NCBI GenBank assembly: GCA_035685165.1
Contig: DASRBI010000004.1
Location: 214,429-278,428, forward strand
Reading direction: 5' to 3'
DNA: 64,000 nt
DNA from: DATFDN01 sp035685165
Lineage (GTDB): Bacteria; Pseudomonadota; Alphaproteobacteria; Acetobacterales; Acetobacteraceae
In this document: positions 54,036 through 62,220 of the stretch, one piece after another
Layout of the letters: every line of letters starts with the position of its first letter
How positions within the stretch are numbered: the first letter of the stretch is position 1
Notes under the pieces: model-generated
What the model saw: only the letters and a program-made list of their open reading frames with translations
Database searches by the model: none
What the model was told of the DNA's origin: nothing
Made by a program: the position numbers and the translations under genes

Positions 54036-55868
54036 TCAGTCCCCGAGGCGCTGCGCCGCGCGGGCACGCTCGTACTCGGCGCGCGCCGCGCGCACCTCGG
54101 CGCGCGCCGACACCTCGGGCACCGCGACATCCCACCAATGCCCGCCTGCTTCCGTGGCGCGATCCGGGTCGGTGCGGATCACCGTGACAAATGTCCGATT
54201 TGCCGCCAGACCGCGCGCAAGTGCGGCCGGCAGCTCGGCCAAATTCGGAACAGCCTCGGCTACAGCCCCCAAGCTTTCCGCGTGCGCGCGGAAATCGACG
54301 GCATGCGTCTCCGCCAGCAGGTTGTTGAAACTGGTGCCGCCCGTTGCCCTTTGCAAGCGGTTGATGCAGCCGAAGCCGCCATTGTCGAGCACGACGATCA
54401 GCAGCTTGAGCCCGAGCGCGACCGAGGTCGCGATCTCGCTGTTCAGCATCAGATAGCTGCCGTCGCCGACCATCACCACCACCTCGCGCGCAGGATCGGC
54501 GAGCTTCACGCCGAGCCCGCCCGCGATCTCGTAGCCCATGCAGGAGTAGCCGTATTCCAGGTGATAACCGCCGCGCCGCGCCACCGGCCAGAGCTTGTGC
54601 AACTCGCCCGGCAGCCCGCCCGCCGCGCACACCACCACCGCGTTGTCGCCGACCGCGCCGCGCACCGCGCCGATCACCTCCGCATCGGAGGGCAGCGCCG
54701 CGTTGCGCGGCGCCATCGCCGCCGCCGCGGCGCGCAGCCACGACGCCTTGCGTTCGGCGGCACGGCGCATCCATGCCTCGGGCGCGCGGTGCGCGCCCAG
54801 CGCGCCGCTCAGGGCACGCAGCCCCTCGCGCGCGTCGCAAACCAACGGCGCCGCGCGATGCTTGCCGGCATCGAACGGCTGCACATTCAGCCCCACCAGC
54901 ACCCGCCCCGGATCGCGGAACAGCGCCCAGGAGCCCGTCGTGAAGTCCTGAAGCCGCGTGCCGACCGCGAGGATCAAGTCGGCCTCGGCGGCACATTGGT
55001 TGGCCGCCGCCGTGCCGGTGACGCCGAGCGCGCCGAGATTGTGCGGATCGCTGTGCCCGAGCACGCCCTTCCCCGCCTGCGTCTCCGCCACCGGCACGCG
55101 GTGCGCGGCGGCGAAGGCGGCGAGTTCATCGCCCGCTTCGGCATAGGCCACTCCGCCGCCCGCGATGATAAGCGGACGCTTGGCGGCGCGCACGAGCCGC
55201 GCGGCTGCCGCCAGCTCGCGCGCATCGGGCGGCGGCCGGCGCGGCAGCCACAGACAGGGGGCGAAAAAGCTTTCGGGGAAGTCGAACGCCTCGGCCTGCG
55301 CGTCCTGGCAGAGCGCGAGCGTCACCGGCCCGCAAGCGGCCGGGTCGGTCAGCGTCGCCAGCGCGCGCGGCAGCGCGGCCAACAATTGCTCGGGCCGTGC
55401 GATGCGGTCGAAATACCGGCTCACCGGGCGGAAGCAGTCATTGGCGGACACCGTGCCATCCGCCCAGTCCTCCACCTGCTGCAGAACGGGATCGGGGCGG
55501 CGGGAGGCGAACACGTCGCCCGGCAGCAGCAAAACCGGCAGCCGGTTCACATGCGCCAGCGCCGCCGCCGTGACCATGTTCGTCGCGCCTGGGCCGATCG
55601 AGGTCGTGCAGGCCATCATGCGCCGCCGGTTGCTCGCCTTGGCGAAGGCGATCGCCGCGTGCGCCATCGCCTGCTCGTTGTGCGCGCGGTAGGTGGGCAG
55701 CAGGTCGCGCCCCGCCTCCAGCGCCTCGCCGAGCGCCGCCACGTTCCCGTGCCCGAAGATCGCCCACACGCCCGCGAACAGCGCCGTCTCCGCGCCGCGA
55801 TACTCGGTGCGCTGCGCGGCGAGGAACCGCACCAGCGCCTGCGCCGCCGTGAGTCGGATCGTCCCCAT
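54036..55868 (-). CDS. iolD: 3D-(3,5/4)-trihydroxycyclohexane-1,2-dione hydrolase
   Basis: 610-residue thiamine-diphosphate enzyme that opens the ring of the dione formed by IolE. The N-terminal MGTIRLTAAQALVRFLAAQR and AGVWAIFGHGNVAALGEALE are IolD-specific, TSIGPGATNMVTAAA follows, and VVMVGDGSYLMLNSEIATS is the ThDP motif (GDG-x-N). The ATG at 55868 is chosen over an Arg-rich upstream extension. It is divergent from iolG, with 86 bp between. Confidence 0.95.
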   Translation of the reverse strand: MGTIRLTAAQALVRFLAAQRTEYRGAETALFAGVWAIFGHGNVAALGEALEAGRDLLPTYRAHNEQAMAHAAIAFAKASNRRRMMACTTSIGPGATNMVTAAALAHVNRLPVLLLPGDVFASRRPDPVLQQVEDWADGTVSANDCFRPVSRYFDRIARPEQLLAALPRALATLTDPAACGPVTLALCQDAQAEAFDFPESFFAPCLWLPRRPPPDARELAAAARLVRAAKRPLIIAGGGVAYAEAGDELAAFAAAHRVPVAETQAGKGVLGHSDPHNLGALGVTGTAAANQCAAEADLILAVGTRLQDFTTGSWALFRDPGRVLVGLNVQPFDAGKHRAAPLVCDAREGLRALSGALGAHRAPEAWMRRAAERKASWLRAAAAAMAPRNAALPSDAEVIGAVRGAVGDNAVVVCAAGGLPGELHKLWPVARRGGYHLEYGYSCMGYEIAGGLGVKLADPAREVVVMVGDGSYLMLNSEIATSVALGLKLLIVVLDNGGFGCINRLQRATGGTSFNNLLAETHAVDFRAHAESLGAVAEAVPNLAELPAALARGLAANRTFVTVIRTDPDRATEAGGHWWDVAVPEVSARAEVRAARAEYERARAAQRLGD

Positions 55869-55954
55869 CGCCTCCCCCGCTTCGATCTTGCGCCGTCCCA
55901 CCCGCGCCGCCACGCTAGAGCCTGCGCCGCGCCGGGATAAGGGAGGAACCACGC

Positions 55955-56938
55955 TTGCTCGCGATCGCCGTGATCGGCGCCGGCCGGATCGGCGCCATCC
56001 ATGCCCGCAACATCGCCGCGCACCAATCGGCGGGCCTGCACGGCATCGCCGATGCCGACCCGGCGGCGGCGGCGCGACTCGCCCAAGCCTGCGGCGCGCC
56101 GGTGATCAGCATCGATGCGGCGTTCGCCGCCGATGCGGTGCTCATCGCCTCGCCCACGCCGACCCATGCCGACTATATCGAACGCGCCGCCGCCGCCCGG
56201 CGCGCGGTGTTCTGCGAAAAGCCGATCGACCTTTCCGCCGCGCGCGTGCGCGCCTGCCTCGAAGCCGTCGCGCGCGCCGGCGTACCGTTGATGGTGGGCT
56301 TCAACCGCCGCTTCGACCCGCATTTCGCCGCGCTCAAGCGTCGGCTGGACGCGGGTGAGATCGGCGCCTTGGAGATGCTGCTGATCGTCTCCCGCGATCC
56401 GGCGCCACCGCCCCTTTCCTATGTCCGCAGCTCGGGCGGGCTGTTCCGCGACATGATGATCCACGATCTCGACATGGCGCGCTCCCTGCTCGGCGAGGAG
56501 CCGGTCGAAATCCACGCCGCCGCCGCCGTGCTGATCGACCAAGCGATCGGCGAAGCGGGCGACGTGGACAGCGCGGCGGTGACGCTCCGCACCGCATCGG
56601 GCCGCCTCTGCCAGATCTCCAACTCGCGCCGCGCCGTCTATGGCTACGACCAGCGCATCGAAGCGCATGGCGCGAAGGGCCTGCTGCGCGCCGGCAATGT
56701 GCGCCCGACCACGGTCGAATTGGAGGACGCGCGCGGCGCCGCGCGCGACCCGGTGCTGCCCTTCTTTCTCGAACGCTATGCGGATGCCTACCGCGCCGAG
56801 CTCGACGCCTTCATCGCCGCGGTGACGTCGGGCACCCGCCCCGAGCCCGGCGGCGAAGCGGGATTGCGCGCGCTGCTTCTGGCCGACGCCGCCGAACACT
56901 CCGCGCGCACCGGCACGGTCGTGCGGCTCGCGCCATGA
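55955..56938 (+). CDS. iolG: Inositol 2-dehydrogenase
   Basis: 327-residue GFO/IDH/MocA oxidoreductase converting myo-inositol to scyllo-inosose with NAD. AVIGAGRIGAIHARNIAAH is the Rossmann motif, FCEKPIDLSAARV carries the conserved EKP, and the catalytic Asp-His pair lies in FRDMMIHDLDMARSLLGEEP. The start is TTG at 55955 with AAGGGAGG at good spacing; no ATG fits. The stop overlaps the next gene by 4 bp. Confidence 0.93.
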   Translation: MLAIAVIGAGRIGAIHARNIAAHQSAGLHGIADADPAAAARLAQACGAPVISIDAAFAADAVLIASPTPTHADYIERAAAARRAVFCEKPIDLSAARVRACLEAVARAGVPLMVGFNRRFDPHFAALKRRLDAGEIGALEMLLIVSRDPAPPPLSYVRSSGGLFRDMMIHDLDMARSLLGEEPVEIHAAAAVLIDQAIGEAGDVDSAAVTLRTASGRLCQISNSRRAVYGYDQRIEAHGAKGLLRAGNVRPTTVELEDARGAARDPVLPFFLERYADAYRAELDAFIAAVTSGTRPEPGGEAGLRALLLADAAEHSARTGTVVRLAP

Positions 56939-57861
56939 GGATCGGCCTCGTCACCGACAGCCTCGCCGAAGTCGGCTTCGACGCGCTGCTCGGCCAGGCC
57001 GCCGAGCTCGGGATAGAAATGCTCGAGTTCGGCTGCGGCAACTGGTCGGCCGCGCCGCATCTTTCGGTTGATGCGCTGCTCGAGAGCGAACCCGCGCGCC
57101 AAGACTTCCTCGCGCGCATCCGCGCGCACGGGCTTGCCGTCAGCGCGCTCAACTGCTCGGGCAACCCGCTGCATCCAGGCGCGCTCGGGGCACGCCACCG
57201 CGCCGTCACCTCCAAGGCCATCCGCCTCGCTGGCCTTCTCGGCGTCGCCCGGGTCGTGCTCATGTCCGGCTGTCCCGGCGGGCCGGGCGACGCCAACGCG
57301 AACTGGGTGACGACCGCCTGGCCGCCCGAGGCGGCGCGCGTGCTCGCCTGGCAATGGGACGAGGTGCTGCTCCCCTATTGGCGCGGGTTGGCGGCGGAGG
57401 CGCGCGATGCCGGGGTGGAAAAACTCTGCCTCGAGCTGCACGGGCAGCAGAACGTGTACAACGTCCGCACGCTCCTGCGCCTGCGCGACGCCGCGGGACC
57501 GATGATTACCGCCAATTTCGACCCGAGCCACTTGATGTGGATGGGCGCCGATCCGCTCGCCGCCATCGCCGCGCTCGGCGGGGCGATCGGTCATGTGCAC
57601 GCCAAGGACACGCGCATCGACGCGGCGAATACGTCGGTGAATTCCCTGATCGACACCGTGCCGAACGAGGACGTAGCGAACCGCGCCTGGCGCTACGTCA
57701 CGCTCGGCCTCGGCCATGACGAGCCGTGGTGGCGCCGCTTCGTGGCGGCGCTGCGCGCGGCCGGCTATGACGACGTGCTCTCGATCGAGCACGAGGATGT
57801 GGCGCTCCCGCCGCGCGAAGGCGTGCGCCGCTCGGTCGAGCTGTTGCGGCGCGTCCTATGA
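56935..57861 (+). CDS. Sugar phosphate isomerase/epimerase (IolE/IolI-type TIM barrel)
   Basis: 308 residues. MRIGLVTDSLAEVGFDALLG begins the barrel; LCLELHGQQNVYNVRTLLRL, ITANFDPSHLMWMGADPLAA (metal Asp-His) and GHVHAKDTRIDAANT (His, Lys-Asp) are the conserved metal residues. It is coupled to iolG by ATGA and to the phosphatase by ATGA. It differs from the IolE at 53133 and probably handles an inositol or inosose isomer (as IolH/IolI do), but the substrate is not fixed by sequence. Confidence 0.85.
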   Translation: MRIGLVTDSLAEVGFDALLGQAAELGIEMLEFGCGNWSAAPHLSVDALLESEPARQDFLARIRAHGLAVSALNCSGNPLHPGALGARHRAVTSKAIRLAGLLGVARVVLMSGCPGGPGDANANWVTTAWPPEAARVLAWQWDEVLLPYWRGLAAEARDAGVEKLCLELHGQQNVYNVRTLLRLRDAAGPMITANFDPSHLMWMGADPLAAIAALGGAIGHVHAKDTRIDAANTSVNSLIDTVPNEDVANRAWRYVTLGLGHDEPWWRRFVAALRAAGYDDVLSIEHEDVALPPREGVRRSVELLRRVL

Positions 57862-58670
57862 ACGATCTCGACATCCGCCAGGACTGCGCGATCGCGCTCG
57901 CGCTCGAAGCCGGCGCGCTGGCGCAGTCGATGCGCGCCGGCCTCGCGCCGGCGGATGCGAAAAGCGCGATCGACTTCTGCACCGAGGCCGACCGCGCGGT
58001 GGAGCGGCTGATCCGCGCGCGCATCGCCGCGCGCTTCGGCGACGCCATGATCGGCGAGGAAGAGGGTGGCGCGCCCGGTGCGGACACCTGGGTCGTCGAT
58101 CCGATCGACGGCACGATCGGCTATATCCGGAACGACGACCGCTGGTGCGTCTCGCTCGCCTTCGTGCGGCGGGGCCGCGTGCAGATCGGCGTGATCCATG
58201 CGCCTGCGCTGGGCCGCCTGTTCGTCGCCCGGCGCGGCGGCGGCGCTTTCCTCAACGGCCGCCCGATCCAGGTCAGCGGCCTCGTGCACGGCACCGTGCC
58301 GCTCGTCGAGGTCGGCTGGTCGGAACGGCGCCCGCTGTCCGCTTATTGCGACGTGCTGCAGGCGCTCGGCGCCGATCACATCGAGTTCCGCCGCCACGGC
58401 TCCGGCGCGCTCGCGCTCACCGACGTCGCGCGCGGCGTCTGCGACGGCTATATCGAGCTGCACATCAACGCCTGGGACGCGCTCGCCGGTATTTTGCTTA
58501 TCGAGGAAGCGGGCGGTCAGGTGAATGATTTCCTCGCCGACGATGGGCTGACGCGCGGCAACTTGCTGATTGCCGCGACGCCCGAGCTCTATCCGCGCCT
58601 GGTGCGGGCGGTCAGCCGCCCTTCGCCTCCCGCCGAACCCGCATCAGCACCTCACCGCGCAGCGCGTTGA
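57858..58670 (+). CDS. Inositol monophosphatase-family phosphatase
   Basis: 270 residues of the Mg-dependent, Li-sensitive fold. Metal residues are in AMIGEEEGG (Glu-Glu), VVDPIDGTIGYIRN (DPIDGT) and NAWDALAGILLIEEAGGQV (WD-x-A-G). It hydrolyses inositol monophosphate or a related phosphate; in this cluster it would release free inositol for IolG. The start overlaps the upstream gene by 4 bp. The last 59 bp overlap the convergent ABC ATPase gene, adding a Pro/Ala-rich tail of doubtful value. Confidence 0.88.
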   Translation: MNDLDIRQDCAIALALEAGALAQSMRAGLAPADAKSAIDFCTEADRAVERLIRARIAARFGDAMIGEEEGGAPGADTWVVDPIDGTIGYIRNDDRWCVSLAFVRRGRVQIGVIHAPALGRLFVARRGGGAFLNGRPIQVSGLVHGTVPLVEVGWSERRPLSAYCDVLQALGADHIEFRRHGSGALALTDVARGVCDGYIELHINAWDALAGILLIEEAGGQVNDFLADDGLTRGNLLIAATPELYPRLVRAVSRPSPPAEPASAPHRAAR

Positions 58671-59382
58671 AGCGCGGATCGCTCAGCACGGCGATGTCGC
58701 GCGGCCGCGGCAGGCCCACCTCGTAGCGGGCGCTGATCCGACCCGGCCGCGCGCTCATCACATACACGGTGTCAGCAAGGAAGATCGCCTCGTCGATGTC
58801 GTGAGTGATGAACAGCACGGTGCGCTTCAGCGTGTCCCACACATGCAGCAAGAGCTCCTGCATCGAAAGCCGCGTTTGCGCGTCCAAAGCGCCGAACGGC
58901 TCGTCCATTAGAAACAGGCGCGGTTCCATCAGCAGGCAGCGCGCGATGCCCACGCGCTGCTTCATGCCGCCTGAAAGCTGGTCGGGATAGTGCCGCTCGA
59001 ACCCATCGAGGCCGACCAGCTCGATGATCCGCCGCGCCGCCGCCGCATAGTCGCGCTTCGGGCGGCGCTGGATGCGCGGCCCGAACGTCACGTTGTCTTC
59101 CACCGTGAGCCAGGGAAACAGCGCCGGTTCCTGAAACACCACGGCGCGGTCGGGCCCCGGCGGTCCCGGCGCGCGTCCGGCGATCAGCAGCGTGCCCTCG
59201 CTCGCCGACTCGAACCCCGCGATGAGGTTGAGCAGCGTTGATTTGCCGCAGCCGCTCGGTCCGAGCAGAGCCACGAACTCGCCCTCTTCGATGTCGAGGT
59301 CGATCCCCCGCACCGCCTGCACAGGGTTCGGTCCCGGATAGGTCTTGCCGACGCCGCGCAGCGTCACCGCCGTCGCCGTCAT
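58612..59382 (-). CDS. ABC transporter ATP-binding protein, NitT/TauT (SsuB) type
   Basis: 256 residues. Walker A LLGPSGCGKSTLL, Q-loop VVFQEPALFPWLTVEDNV, signature DQLSGGMKQRVGIARCL, Walker B RLFLMDEPFGALDAQTR and the H-loop VLFITHDIDEAIFLAD are all present. The NitT/TauT group is indicated by the LFPWLTV segment. The ATG overlaps the permease stop (ATGA). It forms an importer with the permease and the Tat-exported binding protein; its convergent end overlaps the phosphatase gene. Confidence 0.93.
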   Translation of the reverse strand: MTATAVTLRGVGKTYPGPNPVQAVRGIDLDIEEGEFVALLGPSGCGKSTLLNLIAGFESASEGTLLIAGRAPGPPGPDRAVVFQEPALFPWLTVEDNVTFGPRIQRRPKRDYAAAARRIIELVGLDGFERHYPDQLSGGMKQRVGIARCLLMEPRLFLMDEPFGALDAQTRLSMQELLLHVWDTLKRTVLFITHDIDEAIFLADTVYVMSARPGRISARYEVGLPRPRDIAVLSDPRFNALRGEVLMRVRREAKGG

Positions 59383-60164
59383 CGCGCGAGCGACTGCCAA
59401 TGCAGCACGCGCGCCGACAGCCAGAGCATCAGCCGGTCGGAGAGAAACCCGGCGAGGCCGATCGAGACCATGTCGGCCACCACCACGTCCATCCGGCCAA
59501 CATAGTAGGCGTCCCACAGCACGTAACCGAGGCCGGACTTCACGGCGACGATCTCCGCCACGATCACCGCCGTCCAGGCGACGCCGAGGCCGATCCGCAT
59601 ACCCGTGAAGATCGCCGGCAGCGCGGCGGGAAACACCACCCGCAGCAGCAGGTCGCTCTGCCGCGCCCCCATCATGCGCGCCGCGCGCACCAGATTGCGC
59701 CCGATGCCGCGCGCGCCGTGCGTAGCGTTCACCACGATCGGATAGAAGGCGCCGAGCGCGATCAGGAACACCGCGCCCATGTCGCGGATGCCGAACAGCG
59801 CGATGGAAAACGGCAGCCATGCGGTGATCGGGATCGGCCGCAAGCCCTGGATCAGCGGGTCGACGCTGCGCGCGACGAACCGGCTCCAGCCGATCATCAC
59901 ACCCATCGGCACGCCCACCGCCACCGCGAGCGCGAACCCCAGCGCGACGCGGCGCGCTGAGTAAAGGATCGTCGGGCCCCACGTGCCCGAATAAGGGTTG
60001 AGCCCCATTCCGCGCGGGCCGAAGGCCCACATGTGCCAGGAAGCGGCGATCGTGCTCGGGGCGGGAAGGATCCCCGCGGGCAGCACGCCTGAGCGGCCGA
60101 GCGCCTCCCACAGGACCAGAAGCAGCAGGGGCAGCGCCAAGCCCTGCGCGATCGCCCGGCTCAC
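59379..60164 (-). CDS. ABC transporter permease, NitT/TauT (SsuC) type
   Basis: 261 residues, six helices. The N-terminal GLALPLLLLVLWEALGRSGV is typical of SsuC/TauC permeases. The EAA loop reads NLVRAARMMGARQSDLLLRVVFPAALPAIFTGMRIGLG. GTG start at 60164, 7 bp after the binding-protein stop. Substrates of this class include sulfonates, taurine, nitrate and pyrimidine precursors; here linkage to inositol genes is suggestive only. Confidence 0.92.
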   Translation of the reverse strand: MSRAIAQGLALPLLLLVLWEALGRSGVLPAGILPAPSTIAASWHMWAFGPRGMGLNPYSGTWGPTILYSARRVALGFALAVAVGVPMGVMIGWSRFVARSVDPLIQGLRPIPITAWLPFSIALFGIRDMGAVFLIALGAFYPIVVNATHGARGIGRNLVRAARMMGARQSDLLLRVVFPAALPAIFTGMRIGLGVAWTAVIVAEIVAVKSGLGYVLWDAYYVGRMDVVVADMVSIGLAGFLSDRLMLWLSARVLHWQSLAR

Positions 60165-60171
60165 GTGCCTC

Positions 60172-61161
60172 TCAGCTTTGCACGGACGCGACCAGCTTCT
60201 GGTCGAAATACTGCGGCAGCTCCGCGCTGACGTCCTTGGTCAGCACGCCGAACTTGGCGAACGCCGCGGCCTGCCGCTGCATCTGGTCGAGGGTGAGGTA
60301 CTGGCCGAGGTTCGTCACGGCGGCGACACTCTTCGCCACATCGGGCGGCAGGCCGGTAAATCGCGCGATGGCATCCGCCTCCGCGGCCTGCGATGCCTTC
60401 AGCCGGTCCTGCACGGCAATATAGGCCCAAACGAACCGCTTCACCGCCTCCGGCTGGCGCTTGAGATAGCCGGCGTTGACCGCGATCAGCCCGAGCTCCG
60501 CGCCGACCGCCTTCGACTTGCTGTAGTCGAGCGCGGTCTGCCGCGTCGCCAGCCCCTCCAGCACCGCCTGCGATTCGAACGGCTCCCAGCCGATGAACAC
60601 GTCGATGTCGCCGCGCTTCATCGCTATCAGGAAGCTCGTGCCCGCGCCCTGGATATTGACGGTTGTCAGCTTGCCGTACGGCACCCCTTCCTCGGTCAGC
60701 ATCGCGGCGAACTGGAACCAGACCGCCGAACCCGGCGCAATCCCGATGCGCGGCCCGATCAAATCGTCCCACTTCGTTAGCGTCAGGCCGGGTTTCGCCA
60801 TCGGATACTTGGCGGAGATGCCGACGCCCATCAGCGCGACGATGGTGTCGAGCCCCTGCGACAGGGCGATCGCCACGTCCGCCGGACCGATCGAGCCCGC
60901 GTCGATGGAGCCGGACGCGAGCGCAGTGCGCGTGTCGGCATAGCGCGCGAACTTGGCGGTTTCCACGTTCACGCCGAGCGGCTTCAGCTCGGCCGCGATA
61001 TCCACGAGCGGGCAGACATGCGGCACCGTGTTCTCGCCCAGCCGCAGCGTGACCGGCGGATCGAGCGGCGCGGGCTTGGCCGACAGCGCGAACGCGCGGC
61101 GTGCGCCGAGCGTCACGGCGGCGCCGAGCGCGAGCGCGTTGCGGCGTGTCAGATCGACCAT
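60172..61161 (-). CDS. ABC transporter substrate-binding protein, NitT/TauT type, Tat-exported
   Basis: 329 residues from ATG 61161 (GGGAGATCTCGCC upstream). The signal MVDLTRRNALALGAAVTLGA is twin-arginine (TRRNALAL). The mature domain is a type II binding fold: TAKFARYADTRTALASGSID and GAGTSFLIAMKRGDIDVFIG with GWEPFESQAVLE. It heads the leftward transporter operon and is divergent from the signal-less homologue at 61249, with 87 bp between. Confidence 0.92.
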   Translation of the reverse strand: MVDLTRRNALALGAAVTLGARRAFALSAKPAPLDPPVTLRLGENTVPHVCPLVDIAAELKPLGVNVETAKFARYADTRTALASGSIDAGSIGPADVAIALSQGLDTIVALMGVGISAKYPMAKPGLTLTKWDDLIGPRIGIAPGSAVWFQFAAMLTEEGVPYGKLTTVNIQGAGTSFLIAMKRGDIDVFIGWEPFESQAVLEGLATRQTALDYSKSKAVGAELGLIAVNAGYLKRQPEAVKRFVWAYIAVQDRLKASQAAEADAIARFTGLPPDVAKSVAAVTNLGQYLTLDQMQRQAAAFAKFGVLTKDVSAELPQYFDQKLVASVQS

Positions 61162-61248
61162 GGCGAGATCTCCCGGCTGGCAAGCGGCGCCCGATGGGCC
61201 GATGCTAGCATGGGGCTTCCGCCTCGCAACCAACGACGGGACCGGCGC

Positions 61249-62151
61249 ATGGCACTGCGGCTGATCGAGAACTTCCGCGCGCTCTTCTACGCGCCCTTCT
61301 ACGCCGCTGAGCTGATCGGCGCCTATGCGGCCGAGGGCGTGCAGGTGGAGCACCTCGCCTCCGACAATCCCGAGCGCACCGCGAGCGCGCTCGCCGACGG
61401 CGCGGCGGACGTGATGTGGGGCGGGCCGTTGCGCGCCATGCGGACGCTCGACCGCGATCCCGCCTCGGGCGTCGTGTGCTTCGCCGATGCCGTCGTGCGC
61501 GACCCGTTCTTCGTGATCGGCCGCGCGCCGCGCCCGGATTTTCGGCTCGCCGACCTCCTTTCGGTGCGGCTCGCGACGGTGGCCGAGGTGCCGACCCCCT
61601 GGGTCTGCCTCGCGCAAGACCTGCGCCTCGCCGGACTCGATCCGTCGCGCGTGGACCGCATCACTGGCCCGGCGATGGCGGAGAACGCAGCCGCGCTGCG
61701 CGCGGGCAGCATCGACGCGGTGCAGCTTTTTCAGCCCTATGCCGAGGAACTGCTGAGGAGCGGCGCCGGCCATCTGTGGTACGCCGCCGCCACGCGCGGC
61801 CCGACCGCCTACACCACCTACGTCACAACCCGCCCGGTGCTCAGCCAGAAGCGCGACGAGCTCATTCGCCTTACCCGCGCGCTGCACCGCGCGCTCCGCT
61901 GGGTCGCCGCCGCGCCGGAGGCGGAGATTGGCCGCGCGCTGTCGCCGCTCTTTCCGCGGCTCACGGCCGCGCTGATCGGCGCGGCGGTCGGGCGTTATCG
62001 AAAACTCGGTCTCTACGCCACCGATCCGGTGATCCGGCCAGAGGGGGTCGCCTGGCTTGCCGAAGCGATGCGGGCGGCCGGCCTGCTAACCGGCGCCATG
62101 CCGTTTCACCACGTCGCGGATACCGAAATCGCGCGCGCCGCGCTCGGTTGA
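61249..62151 (+). CDS. NMT1/THI5-like binding protein without a signal peptide
   Basis: 300 residues. MALRLIENFRALFYAPFYAA begins directly in the binding domain (the family's NFRALFYAPFYAA-type segment), with LADGAADVMWGGPLRAMRTL and VPTPWVCLAQDLRLAGLDPS following. No signal peptide or Tat motif is present at this ATG, and the upstream frame is antisense to the neighbouring gene. It may be cytoplasmic (as in THI5-type pyrimidine synthases or sensory proteins) or exported as part of another protein. Divergent from the transporter operon, which suggests a shared promoter region. Confidence 0.78.
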   Translation: MALRLIENFRALFYAPFYAAELIGAYAAEGVQVEHLASDNPERTASALADGAADVMWGGPLRAMRTLDRDPASGVVCFADAVVRDPFFVIGRAPRPDFRLADLLSVRLATVAEVPTPWVCLAQDLRLAGLDPSRVDRITGPAMAENAAALRAGSIDAVQLFQPYAEELLRSGAGHLWYAAATRGPTAYTTYVTTRPVLSQKRDELIRLTRALHRALRWVAAAPEAEIGRALSPLFPRLTAALIGAAVGRYRKLGLYATDPVIRPEGVAWLAEAMRAAGLLTGAMPFHHVADTEIARAALG

Positions 62152-62220
62152 CCCGCTTTGTGACTGTGCGGCGGCGCGCCGTTATGCTGCATCGGTGCCG
62201 ACCCCGAAACGCACGCGCGA

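Noticed and set aside
59383..60111. ATP-binding protein extended to 499 residues
   Set aside because: The first 240 codons are the permease gene read in another frame; the native ATG overlaps the permease stop.
61162..61887. Substrate-binding protein extended to 571 residues
   Set aside because: The extension is antisense to the signal-less binding protein; the Tat signal begins at ATG 61161.
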